In this document: one piece after another, positions 37,175-48,737 of the stretch
Layout: every line of letters begins with the position of its first letter
Position numbering within the stretch: the first letter of the stretch is position 1
From: Paraspadella gotoi
Taxonomy: Eukaryota; Chaetognatha
Assembly: GCA_051294375.1 (NCBI GenBank)
Contig: CM119266.1
Coordinates: 13,332,735 to 13,396,734 of the forward strand
Direction: 5' to 3'
DNA length: 64,000 nucleotides
Program-made: the position numbers and the translations under genes
The notes under the pieces: model-generated
Database searches by the model: none
Seen by the model: only the letters and a program-made list of their open reading frames with translations
Told to the model about the DNA's origin: nothing

Positions 37175-37775
37175 CTCTCTCTTCCCGACCTCTCTCCTGA
37201 CCCCTTTCCCTTTTTTAATCTGAGCGAAAAATCTCAACTTCTCACTATATGATTTGCCAACTTCTCTCACCTCAAGAGTCACGAGTCAGAATTAGCGACA
37301 AAAAACAGGTTGTAATATACATAGTACATAGAAAATATATTTGACTATCGTAAATATATAGTAATCATTACGTACGTAAGAAACTTTTATTGCCTGCAAA
37401 ATACAGGATTAAGAGGGTCATTATATAAAATGTTTTATTTATTGCCATCAATTGTTGGGCCAAGATAAACGATGGACCATTAGTTGTAATTAACTAATTA
37501 ATTGACTTTCCCTTTCGTTATGAATAAATACAATGATAAGCTCATAAATCCTTACCCACTCCATCCCACACCGCATCACTCGGGTCCGACACTTACCCGT
37601 GAAGAGATGATAAACGAGGGTGAGGAGCAGCGTGCCCGAGTCGAAAACCGCCAGCGCCGTCAAGTAGACGCTGCTCGAGAGTCGACGAAGATGTTGAGAA
37701 GTCAGTACGACGATGCAGAGGACGTTCATGAATGTGCCGATCGGGCAGATGCCGTAGATGAAGGGCAGCACCCGA
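28333..37775 (-). CDS. Rhodopsin-like (class A) GPCR, probable peptide receptor; middle exons unresolved
   Basis: Seen: exon 37597-37775 encodes TM1 and TM2 (VLPFIYGICPIGTFMNVLCI, SSVYLTALAVFDSGTLLL). Exon 29518-29660 encodes TM5 (KLAFLNVVPFICVAVINAII). Exon about 28924-29225 is an acidic third intracellular loop (ISDDDDDNDDEKKDDE). Exon 28333-28783 holds the end of the loop, TM6 (LTLMLVVTCCGFLVCKAP), TM7 with NFVIYC in place of NPxxY, helix 8 with ECC (possible palmitoylation) and the stop TAG. Phases fit TM5 to loop; the loop donor is uncertain. The NF-x-x-Y form of TM7 and the TM2 LTALAVFD form fit the FMRFamide-receptor-like group, which is inference. TM3-TM4 and the N-terminus are not found: the gap-filled, mirrored region at 29.9-37.0 kb lies in between. 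A possible N-terminal exon is near 38,035. Confidence 0.7.
28836..28920. repeat. (CT)n microsatellite
   Basis: Interrupted CT run between the two last GPCR exons. Confidence 0.9.
29931..30192. other. Assembly gap (262 N)
   Basis: Run of N. Further N runs are at 30,380-30,508 (129), 30,653-30,662 (10), 30,731-30,755 (25), 32,303-32,327 (25) and 34,542-34,566 (25). Confidence 1.
30830..32030 (+). repeat. Error-rich inverted copy of the GPCR TM5 exon region, copy 1
   Basis: The plus strand resembles the minus strand of 29,930 down to about 29,190. The TM5 exon is recognisable at 31,490-31,645 (CTTGCAGGCCGGTCAGTTTT end) and the start of the loop exon at about 31,965-32,015. It differs mainly by scattered one- and two-base insertions and deletions, so no frame survives. 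Best read as an uncorrected long-read fill or a collapsed mirror, not a gene copy. Confidence 0.7.
32690..33930 (+). repeat. Error-rich inverted copy of the GPCR TM5 exon region, copy 2
   Basis: Near-parallel second version of 30,830-32,030 in the same orientation. TM5-like exon at about 33,390-33,530 and loop-exon start at about 33,866-33,915. Again dominated by small indels. It diverges after about 33,920 into sequence not seen elsewhere in the window. Confidence 0.7.
33930..34541. other. Unplaced sequence between gap copies
   Basis: Not a copy of other parts of the window that I can see. Holds a plus-strand open stretch (about 34,285-34,518: VIVPLAISFSQTSVKSF, then Ser/Thr/Pro-rich, ends TAG) and a block at 33,950-34,110. 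No family recognised. Given the poor local quality it is not called a gene. Confidence 0.35.
34567..35360 (+). repeat. Inverted, error-rich copy of 36,960-37,670 (GPCR TM1-TM2 exon and intron)
   Basis: Includes a degraded TM2 exon end (34,585-34,690: GCGTCTACTTGACGGCGG, CATCTCTTCAACGGG) and the following intron with ATTATGAGCTTATCATTGTA, CTAATGGTCCATCGTTT and GGAAGGACCAATTATTGTTAA. All are found reverse-complemented at 36,975-37,600. Confidence 0.7.
35381..35573 (+). other. Exon-like block, possible damaged GPCR TM3 exon
   Basis: Lies just past the mirrored TM1-TM2 intron and ends at a perfect donor (TTCGGA|GTAAGT) preceded by codons that can read ERFFG, as at the end of TM3 in class A receptors. 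No single frame gives a convincing helix. In the surrounding sequence quality this stays a guess. Confidence 0.2.
35780..36760. other. Repeat-like intergenic block at the centre of the mirrored region
   Basis: Holds a GC-rich stretch at 35,800-36,060, an AT-rich stretch at 36,080-36,330 and a mixed stretch at 36,340-36,720 ending in AATAAAAAG. The last looks like part of a retroelement terminal repeat, but no second copy or termini can be shown. Confidence 0.3.
36785..36866. repeat. (GA)n microsatellite
   Basis: Interrupted GA run. Similar runs are at 35,156-35,246 and, as CT, at 37,083-37,180. Confidence 0.9.
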
Positions 37776-38099
37776 CTGCGAAATCATGTTCTTTGAGATG
37801 AGAGGAGGAAGAGCAGAGAGAGAGAGAGAAAGAGACGAGAGCGAAGAGAGATTTGGAGAGAGAGAGAGACGTTATTTTTCTTTTTTTTTATTCGGAAATA
37901 TTCCTCGCGTTTCACGACTCTGACGTAAGAAGCGTCGAGATTCTAAATTACGAATCAACGAACGGTCGCGCGATCGTCCACGCGCGACACGACGCCACTC
38001 GGCACGACGGCCCGTTTGCGGTTGCGCGCCATTTCTAAAAAGATGCGAGTTGACATTCATCGGCGCGAATTTTGCGATCAGTCTTAACCCTTAGGACAG

Positions 38100-38640
38100 C
38101 AAACAATCATTATCATTATCAAAAACATTTGTCCATTCACCCCCTTTCTGTTTAAGCTTTTTATATATTTGATTTTCAATAAATGAGTTCTTTAACAAGA
38201 ATGATGTATGATTGATATCTTAATTGGAAACATCGGGAGTAAGTTTTGCTATTTTTGTATTACAAAATATGCTAAAAGTAAATAATATTAAATATTATAG
38301 AGAAAATTTAACTATATTTTTTTTTAAAGATTATTCGGTGAAACAAGTAGTTTTGTATATAGCAGTACATAGTAACTCATCTACATACTACTACATAGTT
38401 GAAAAAAATTATTCTTTGATCAGTGAAGATTTAAACCGGGTTTTTTTCGTGAATTACAAAAATGTAAATAATTCTACTGACATAAAATTTTATTCCCTCA
38501 TTCGAACTCTTTGATCAATAACATGAAGGACGTATAAGAGTCATTATAATTGTATTTTCGCGCGCATTCCCTCGATGAAATTATTGAAATAAACTCGCGT
38601 TCATTAATTTCAATTGATCTCTAATTGTTCTTACTAAAAA
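38100..38640. other. AT-rich spacer
   Basis: No exon, repeat or RNA gene recognised. Confidence 0.4.
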
Positions 38641-38819
38641 TTCCCACCTCCACTGATAGTATCGTAAAAAAGTAACGAAAGGAAAAGATGACGAGGACGA
38701 ACAGGCGTCGACATTCCCGGAAACCGTGGAGAGACCGAGGAGTCTTCCCGAGAGGCGTCACCGAATAACCGCTGGTCACGCCTCCCGCGGAACTTCATCC
38801 CTGGCCGGCTCGGCCGGTG

Positions 38820-39069
38820 ACGGATCCCGCAGCAACCAGCTCCCTCTCGGATCAGGGAGATGGTAACGGCGGGAGGCTCACCGACCGAGACGGTACAGAG
38901 AGAGGGACGCCGAAGGCGACGACAGCAAGATCTCCGAAGAACGCCTACCGGGAGGGATGTCCTCAAGCTGGTCACAGGGATACTGGTCCTCTGGTCTCTG
39001 GAATACGGAGAATATCTCTTTTATATCGTTCCTTTTTGGGTGTTTGTACGCCTACGGTTTCAAAACCGA
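38820..39069 (+). CDS. Possible exon with one membrane helix
   Basis: Open from an acceptor-like CCCGCAG or from the ATG at 38,860 to a perfect donor (AACCGA|GTAAGT). It encodes a basic stretch (GRRRRRQQDLRR), then a hydrophobic helix (LKLVTGILVLWSLEYGEYLF and FYIVPFWVFV). An acidic open stretch (DDEDEQASTF) lies just upstream in another frame. No partner exons were found before the inverted repeat begins. Could be part of an unknown membrane protein or chance. Confidence 0.3.
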
Positions 39070-39329
39070 GTAAGTTAATAGTGGCCTTCTCTTTTAAAAA
39101 TATCATGAATTTTTATGTGTTTCGACCGAAAAATTCTTTCTTTAGAAAAGAAATTTTAACATTGGAACAATCATCCTGTATAAAATAAACGTACTTTTTT
39201 GATAGTATGCAATATGCAAATGTGAATTTGGTTTAAAAACTAATATCGATTGAACTTTTCTAAACGATCGGTGAATTTTTTAATCGTAAAATCTTGATAA
39301 GATCACTTGAGAGCTGACGAAAGAAAGAA

Positions 39330-40241
39330 TTGTTCGAAATATTTTATAGGCACGTGTGATACTTTCTAAAAGTAAAACAAAACAAATTTCTCTTTATAAA
39401 AAATTATATACAAAATATACATACAATTAGTATAAGTATCAAAGACTGCGACGTAATTTGTTCGTCTTCTGTTCGTCTACCCGCAAATGGAATATTTGCA
39501 TCAATCACAAACTACGATTTTCCTCAAGGTACGTTTAGTTTTCGGAGTGAACCTTGCTTACTCTCAGGGAATAAGGTAAGGTAAAAATGGAAGGATATTA
39601 CGCATAACACAAATATTAATTTGAAAATGGAGAAGAAATGAAAAAGCGCGGAAAAACATAAGATCTGCAAGTCTCTCTAGAATTTCGAAAACAAACGTGA
39701 AAACATTAACGCGAAACCGACGATGCGGTGGCAGATTCAAATATTTGACAGGGAGCGTTAATTAAAATGAAATTAAGACGCCTTTCAGAAAGCAGTAGAT
39801 ATTTAATTTTACTACTTAACTACTTTCTTGCAAAAAAACTTTATATAAAAATAGTATAGTAATCTTACTTTATAGTAATACTGAATAACCATGAATTTTC
39901 ACCGCACTTTCATCCCAATCTAACCGAGATGCTTCACGGAAACTTCAAGAGATTGCTCACGTTTTTATCACAACTTCAAAAATATCCTCACCAAGAAAAG
40001 GATCTCATCTCACGCGCGTGACAGAGAAGAAACGCATAAAACGGTTGGTGTTCTAGAGGAGAGGCCTCGGATGAATATTCATTTTTCAAATCGTCGGCCC
40101 GCCACATCTTTCGAACGAAGATTATATCGTAAATAATAGTTCTCGTTAACGCTGGAGGGCGGGGTAGCCTAGGGTTCGACTGGGTTCTTAATGAGAGGGT
40201 TATCTAAGGTCTGACGGTTTGTCTTTCTGTACTACTATATT

Positions 40242-40274
<33 letters not shown>

Positions 40275-40638
40275 AAGTTTTTTTTTTTTTTTTTTTTTTT
40301 TCCGTCCAATATTACTTGTTGATTGAATTGATTCAATTTCTATCTTAAACTGGTTTCATAATCACGTCATAACGTTTTTAACAGTCTGTAGCTCTTTAAA
40401 TCTTTTTAGTAATTTTTGATTAATTTTCCTTCCTTTTTTTAGTATCACGTACTAACAATTTGAAAGTCTGTACATAGTTCTTAAAATTTTGGATTTTCAC
40501 GTTTAAAAATTAATTTTAAATGAGTTTTAAAAAAATGAATTTTTTACCATTAACTTAGTTTTCGTAAACGAAATGACCTCATGTATGGGCCACAGTAAAT
40601 TGCGCCCCGGTTTAGTCTAATTCATATTCATATTCATA

Positions 40639-40673
<35 letters not shown>

Positions 40674-41031
40674 CCCTTCTCCTTCCTCATAGTCAAACGA
40701 ATATCTTAATCTGTGAGTGCGAACAAGGCTTTTCTTTTTGTTTTCCCCTGGGAATTATTTCTCTACGTGTCTTTCTTTTCTGCCGTAACTCGTCAATTAG
40801 GAAAACGACAAAGAGTACGTCTTTTATCGTTCAGATTTTTTTTTCCCCAAATTTAAAAGAGACTTACGTTTTCAACTAATTTATTTAAGAGTATTTTAAA
40901 GAGTATTAGGTTTGAAGAAATATTTAGAAAGAACGATTGTTTTGAGTCGTCGCAATTTGTCTTAAATAAAAAAAAAATTGTTAAATTTAATGATAAGAAG
41001 ACGTTATTATCCCGCGAGTTAAACGTCTTTA
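39330..41031. repeat. Long inverted repeat, left arm A
   Basis: About 1.7 kb, almost identical in reverse complement to 42,180-43,919 (for example TCCCGCGAGTTAAACGTCTT at 41,010-41,030 against 42,180-42,200). Mostly AT-rich with a (CT)n at 40,242-40,273, a poly-T, and a TATTCA repeat next to (CT)n at 40,622-40,672. No genes are recognised in it. Confidence 0.9.
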
Positions 41032-42179
<1,148 letters not shown>

Positions 42180-42537
42180 AAAGACGTTTAACTCGCGGGA
42201 TAATAACGTCTTCTTATCATTAAATTTAACAATTTTTTTTTTTATTTAAGACAAATTGCGACGACTCAAAACAATCGTTCTTTCTAAATATTTCTTCAAA
42301 CCTAATACTCTTTAAAATACTCTTAAATAAATTAGTTGAAAACGTAAGTCTCTTTTTAAATTTGGGGAAAAAAAAAATCTGAACGATAAAAGACGTACTC
42401 TTTGTCGTTTTCCTAATTGACGAGTTACGGCAGAAAAGAAAGACACGTAGAGAAATAATTCCCAGGGGAAAACAAAAAGAAAAGCCTTGTTCGCACTCAC
42501 AGATTAAGATATTCGTTTGACTATGAGGAAGGAGAAG

Positions 42538-42576
<39 letters not shown>

Positions 42577-42919
42577 TATGAATATGAATATGAATTAGAC
42601 TAAACCGGGGCGCAATTTACTGTGGCCCATACATGAGGTCATTTCGTTTACGAAAACTAAGTTAATGGTAAAAAATTCATTTTTTTAAAAACTCATTTAA
42701 AATTAATTTTTAAAACGTGAAAATCCAAAATTTTAAGAACTATGTACAGACTTTCAAATTGTTAGTACGTGATACTAAAAAAAGGAAGGAAAAAATTAAT
42801 CAAAAAATTACTAAAAAGATTTAAAGAGCTACAGACTGTTAAAAACGTTATGACGTGATTATGAAACCAGTTTAAGAATAGAAATTGAATCAATTCAATC
42901 AACAAGTAATATTGGACGG

Positions 42920-43004
<85 letters not shown>

Positions 43005-43919
43005 CAATATAGTAGTACAGAAAGACAAACCGTCAGACCTTAGATAACCCTCTCATTAAGAACCCAGTCGAACCCTAGGCTACCCCGCCCTCCAGCGTTA
43101 ACGAGAACTATTATTTACGATATAATCTTCGTTCGAAAGATGTGGCGGGCCGACGATTTGAAAAATGAATATTCATCCGAGGCCTCTCCTCTAGAACACC
43201 AACCGTTTTATGCGTTTCTTCTCTGTCACGCGCGTGAGATGAGATCCTTTTCTTCGGTGAGGATATTTTTGAAGTTGTGATAAAAACGTGAGCAATCTCT
43301 TGAAGTTTCCGTGAAGCATCTCGGTTAGATTGGGATGAAAGTGCGGTGAAAATTCATGGTTATTCAGTATTACTATAAAGTAAGATTACTATACGATTTT
43401 TATATAAAGTTTTTTTGCAAGAAAGTAGTTAAGTAGTAAAATTAAATATCTACTGCTTTCTGAAAGGCGTCTTAATTTCATTTTAATTAACGCTCCCTGT
43501 CAAATATTTGAATCTGCCACCGCATCGTCGGTTTCGCGTTAATGTTTTCACGTTTGTTTTCGAAATTCTAGAGAGACTTGCAGATCTTATGTTTTTCCGC
43601 GCTTTTTCATTTCTTCTCCATTTTCAAATTAATATTTGTGTTATGCGTAATATCCTTCCATTTTTACCTTACCTTATTCCCTGAGAGTAAGCAAGGTTCA
43701 CTCCGAAAACTAAACGTACCTTGAGGAAAATCGTAGTTTGTGATTGATGCAAATATTCCATTTGCGGGTAGACGAACAGAAGACGAACAAATTACGTCGC
43801 AGTCTTTGATACTTATACTAATTGTATGTATATTTTGTATATAATTTTTATAAAGAGAAATTTGTTTTGTTTTACTTTTAGAAAGTATTCACACGTGCCT
43901 ATAAAATATTTCGAAACAA
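42180..43919. repeat. Long inverted repeat, right arm A'
   Basis: Reverse complement of 39,330-41,031 with few differences. It runs directly into a 25-N gap at 43,920-43,944. Confidence 0.9.
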
Positions 43920-43944
43920 NNNNNNNNNNNNNNNNNNNNNNNNN
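43920..43944. other. Assembly gap (25 N)
   Basis: Separates the A-S-A' palindrome from the B-S-B' palindrome. Confidence 1.
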
Positions 43945-44213
43945 TGCGAAAATTGTGCTATCGATTTAGCGAAAGTATCTACGATTCATAAAGTTATTTT
44001 TTACAATTTAAAATCATCGCTGAGTCACCGACAGGAAAAGCGAAAAGGTCATGACAAAATAAAACCACGCCCTCTTGTTAATTCTGAGAAGCGTGTGTTG
44101 ACGTTCGTCGGAAGGCAGAAGAAATCGTCGAGTCTCGTATCGATTTGTCGCTGCCAGAAAAACTCGCCCCGAGGGTAAAACCAATTCTGGAAAACGTCCG
44201 CTCTTCTCTGATT
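43945..44213. repeat. Inverted repeat arm B
   Basis: About 265 bp, reverse complement of 45,425-45,694 (GCTATCGATTTAGCGAAAGT against ACTTTCGCTAAATCGATAGC). It is cut off by the gap on its left. Confidence 0.9.
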
Positions 44214-44796
44214 CCTTCCTTTCCTTCCTTCTTTCCTTCCTTCCTTTCCTTCCCTTCCTCCTTCCTTCCTTCCTTCCTTCCTTCTTCCTTCCTTCCTCCT
44301 TCCTTCCTTCCTTGTCCTTCCCTTCTGACCCTTCTTGCCAGGGTTTTTACTCTTCTTATTCTCTTTTTCTTGCCCCTCGGGCCTCTGCCATTGTTTAAAT
44401 TGTCCGGTCCTTAGTCCTATTTCTCGTTCTTTCCATTCCACCAACCGTTTTTCGTTACCTCACTGCATCCCACGAAGCCAAAGCTCAAATGCTTTTTTCC
44501 TTCCCTCCCCCCGCCTTCTTTCCATGACCCTGCTGTTCCCTCCTCTTTTCCCATCCCTGGACCTCGCTCTCTGCTATTTCTTCCCCGACCCCCCTTCTCG
44601 CTCCCCCTTCGCCCTCCCCCCAAAAAAGGAAATCTTTCCCAGAAGTCCTACAATTTGTCGCAATTTTCGCCGTCGCAGCCGAAGAAAAAGAAAAAAAGAC
44701 CTCGTTCGTCAACCATGATCTTTTCTCCTTCCGTTTCTCTCCCTCACTCTCTCTCCACTTAATAATCGTTATTAAAAAGCATAGCTTTCCATTTTT

Positions 44797-44877
<81 letters not shown>

Positions 44878-44893
44878 CTCTTTCATTTTCTTT

Positions 44894-44937
<44 letters not shown>

Positions 44938-45253
44938 CTCTTCTCTCTCTCTCTTCCTCTCATATCTCAATTGCCGGACACGCCTCGGCTCTCGCGAAAC
45001 TCTCCGGCACTCGGGCGCACTCCCGGCAACGGCGAGGGAGAACACTTCCGGGGTCAAACGCTCTCTCCGGCTTCCGGGCCGTGCTTTTTCGGACCGGAAG
45101 TGGGTTAGCGCGTCGCGGCCGCGACGTTCGACGGGATCAGCGGCGCGCGCAGGACGTGACGGAATGCGTCGGTGGCAAAGGGATCCGGGATCCGCGCAGC
45201 GCCTGATGTTAGGAGTTTTCGATCCTCCCGTGGATGATGATGATGATGATGAT

Positions 45254-45289
<36 letters not shown>

Positions 45290-45408
45290 GTGATGATGAT
45301 ATGATGGTGATGATGATAGATGATGATGATTGATGATGATAGAGTTTAATTAGAAGACATATATATAACGTTGACGGATAGCCCTTTTTTTCCAGGAAAG
45401 CTTAATTA
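44214..45408. repeat. Central segment S, second copy
   Basis: Same order and orientation as 41,032-42,179, with length changes in the (CCTT)n, (CT)n and (GAT)n tracts and scattered one-base indels. Confidence 0.85.
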
Positions 45409-45424
45409 GAAGGAAGGAAGGAAG

Positions 45425-45694
45425 GAATCAGAGAAGAGCGGACGTTTTCCAGAATTGGTTTTACCCTCGGGGCGAGTTTTTCTGGCAGCGACAAATCGAT
45501 ACGAGACTCGACGATTTCTTCTGCCTTCCGACGAACGTCAACCACGCTTCTCAGAATTAACAGAGGGCGTGGTTTTATTTGTCATGACCTTTTCGCTTTT
45601 CCTGTCGGTGACTCAGCGATGATTTTAAATTGTAAAAAAATAACTTATGAATCGTAGATACTTTCGCTAAATCGATAGCACAATTTTCCAGAGT
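45425..45694. repeat. Inverted repeat arm B'
   Basis: Reverse complement of arm B. It continues into unique sequence on the right, so this side is likely the true chromosomal flank. Confidence 0.9.
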
Positions 45695-45892
45695 CACAAT
45701 TCACAACCCCTCTACGCTCAGACAGTCGGAATCCTAATCGCATTTGTCCAATGTGACCGAAAGTAAATAAGGTATAGTCGAAATCAGATCGACTCGGTCC
45801 TGATAAGAAAGGGAAATAAAAAGGACAGATTTTAAGAAAAGAATTCAGCTCTCACTTCCTCGCCCCCTGCTGAAGTTATATTCCGACGTGTC

Positions 45893-46045
45893 TTGCTCCA
45901 AAAAAAGATCCGGTATGCGGAATGACTCCGTCCTCGAAAAAAGCTACAGTATGCAGATTGACACCCTCCTTTAAAAAAAGCTCCAGTACGAAGATTGATT
46001 CCGACCTCGAAAAAAGCTCCAGTATGCAGATTGACTTCGGCCCGA
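45893..46045. repeat. Minisatellite, unit about 36 bp
   Basis: Four imperfect units of the form AAAAAAGCTCCAGTATGCAG followed by ATTGACTCCGACCTCG. Open frames exist on both strands but each is stopped or lacks splice support, so it is not called coding. Confidence 0.8.
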
Positions 46046-46059
46046 TCCCTCCGAACAAA

Positions 46060-47394
46060 TACAGTCAGACTCTCGAGGAGAAAAAAAAATTTAGTTTTAG
46101 GTCTGGGGACACAAAATAAAAATCCTTGGGAGAGAGAGATAGAGCTAGAGAGAGAGAGACGCGACAACGGGGCGGCAGCTGAAGAAAAAAAATAAACTAC
46201 CGAAAAGGACTTTTTCTGAATGAAAAAATATAAAAAACCTAGACGAAGAATTTTATTTTTCGAGTCCTCCGCCAAAAAAAAAAAAACTCTTAGCGATAAA
46301 AAAATAAAAACACGTTTACGAATTCGCTGTATTTCGCAAATATCGCGTTGGAAATTTTTAAAATTTCATTTCCTGAGATCGATAAAAAATAAGAAGAATC
46401 GAACCTTGGCTTTGTTCGTTTCCAGAACAGAGAAACTTTTTTTTTCCCTATAGCTCTCAATCTACGTCGTCGTTATACTTTGTTAATAATTTATTAACTG
46501 AAAAAAAAAGACTCCCAGGATTTCTCTTCACGGGCGCAACAAGTTCTTTGTGTATTTAGGTCAAACCAGAAGTTTTACCACAATCTCGCACGCAATTCTG
46601 GCGTAATCGGACACGCTGTGATTTAAGGGGAGAGAGAGAGAAGACATTCGAAAAAAAGGGAAGCGAGAGACAGAAATTCGGACGACTCTGTGTGGGGAGT
46701 GTGGAGAGGCTTTAAGCCGACTACGTGGAGGCTTCTTCAATCGTTTTATTATTATGCGAATTTGTTTTTTATTATTCTTTTTTTTTTTCAGTTTCGTAGA
46801 ATCTCTCTCTCCGTCTCTCTCTCTCTCTCTTTTCCTCAGCGAATCCGATTTTAAAAATAATCCAACGACCAAGACAGGAGAGACGCACCGAGGCAAAACA
46901 AAATTGGATTCGAAACAAATAAACAGATGAATTAACGTCAACGACAAATGAGTCATCAATAATTAAAATAAATCGGAACGCGAAGTACCTGCTTCTTCTC
47001 TCCGTCTCTCTCTCACGATCCGTTCTGATAATGAAAGAACAATGAGGAAAAAAGACCGAGGACAAAATTTCCCGGACAATGGAATTTCATTTCGTCAATT
47101 GATGATTTCGACGAATCGGAACGGGGACGACGAAAAAACATCGTTGGAACCCGTCTCTCGTGACGAACGATACGGAACAAAATAGCGCACGAAAAACGGC
47201 TAATAACCAGCAGAGAGATCATTCAAAGATGGAATTAATTCGATAAATTTAAATATAAATCTTGCACGTTCGATGTTCTTCTCTCCGCCGAGCGATTCCA
47301 TCGAAGGCGGAAAGGAAACGAGGAACTTTTTCGATCCAACCTGGAAGAGGATAACAGAAAAGAAAAAAAAAGATCAACTCTGAAACTCGTGGTC
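46060..47394. other. Non-coding sequence upstream of ESRP
   Basis: AT-rich with scattered short GA/CT runs (46,131-46,160, 46,800-46,832). No exon is recognised. May hold ESRP promoter sequence. Confidence 0.4.
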
Positions 47395-47649
47395 ATGGAA
47401 AAAGTATCGAATCTCGTCGATTATCAGTCGTCGTCGTCATCGACCACGTTGTCGAAAGTTACGAACCCGGGACCGAGGGCGGATTGCAAGGGCGACAAAG
47501 GTAAGCGAAATTGACCCTCCTCCCATTTGGATCAACAACGATTGCTTTTTTTTTTTTGTAAACTTTTACGTGGTTTTGGATGTGTCATCGATCACTAAAT
47601 TGGCGACGCCTATAACTTCGATTTTGTCGCGAAAACAAAAGGCGTCGCT

Positions 47650-47696
<47 letters not shown>

Positions 47697-48069
47697 TTAT
47701 CGTTTTAGTTTTTATCGCGAAAAGGACCGATTTCATTACTGGAGATACTGAGTAATATTCATTGTTAAACTCTTTTCCTTTGACTCTTTAATCAGATTCG
47801 ATTTTTTTAGTCTTCGTCTCTTTTTTTTTTCTCCGACTTGATTTTGTCGGATTTTTCTCTCCGTGTCTCTCTCTCTCTCGTATCTAGTCACGAGGGGTTT
47901 TTTTTTCGCGTAACTGGGTCCTAATTGAATTTAATTCCACCATGCTGATATCTCCGCGACCGCCGCCACTGCGGTCTGTTGCCGGCCTGCCCGCCCGCTC
48001 CACGGTTTATTTCGGACTCTTGTCATAATTTTTGGGATACCAGTCTCTTTGCGTCGAACGCTTTTTTTT

Positions 48070-48140
<71 letters not shown>

Positions 48141-48450
48141 CCAGGGAACCCGTCCACAAGTGTCCTGAGGAGGGGGTCTTGCTGTGTGTGTCTCTCTCTT
48201 TCTCTCGTGCAAGGTCCTCAAGGCTGTGTAAGGGTCTAAGGGCCATTTAGCAAGTCTGACTGCAAAGCGGAAAAAAAAATTATGATTTCGTAATATATAT
48301 CATTACTTTATCAAAAACTGAGAACGATCACGCGTCGATTGTTATCTACAAAAAAAAAACACCGATCTTTAATCCTCTTTTTTTTTTCTATCATAATCAG
48401 GAAAACCGCGTGGGATCTGCACCAGGTGGAACGGAACGCTGAAGACTTGA
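47395..48450 (+). CDS. Possible ESRP 5' leader exon with a short upstream reading frame
   Basis: ATG at 47,395 (MEKVSNLVDYQSSSSSTTLS) runs to a consensus donor (ACAAAG|GTAAGC, exon 47,395-47,500). An acceptor with a long T tract precedes 48,401, phase matches, and the frame ends 16 codons later (TGA 48,448-48,450). The result is a 52-codon frame that closes 287 bases before the ESRP ATG. Likely a spliced 5' leader with an upstream ORF, or a separate small protein. Both splice sites are inferred. Confidence 0.4.
47652..47693. repeat. (GA)n microsatellite
   Basis: Short uninterrupted GA run in the putative leader intron. (CT)n runs follow at 48,076-48,141. Confidence 0.9.
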
Positions 48451-48737
48451 AAAGAAAAAAAGAATTTCAGTCGGATCGAACGAAATAAACAAATGAACAA
48501 CGGGAATTACTTTTAAAAAAATCGATGCGAACTAAACAATAACAAACTAAGTAAAAAGTAAACGCGCGAAATACTAAACAAAGAAGACCAATCCTCGCAT
48601 ACAAAAGGATCAGATAAAGACAGGTTTTATTCAAAGACAAACAATTTATAAACCAATTCAAATATGTATCACGGCACTTAAGATTAGAGGTTAAAAACTG
48701 AAAAAAAAGGGGAAATTGTGAACGAAAAAGATCGAAG

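Noticed and set aside
45836-46275. 147-codon minus-strand open frame over the 36-bp minisatellite
   Set aside because: Driven by the repeat and A-rich sequence. It has no splice sites, no family resemblance and no matching frame on neighbours.
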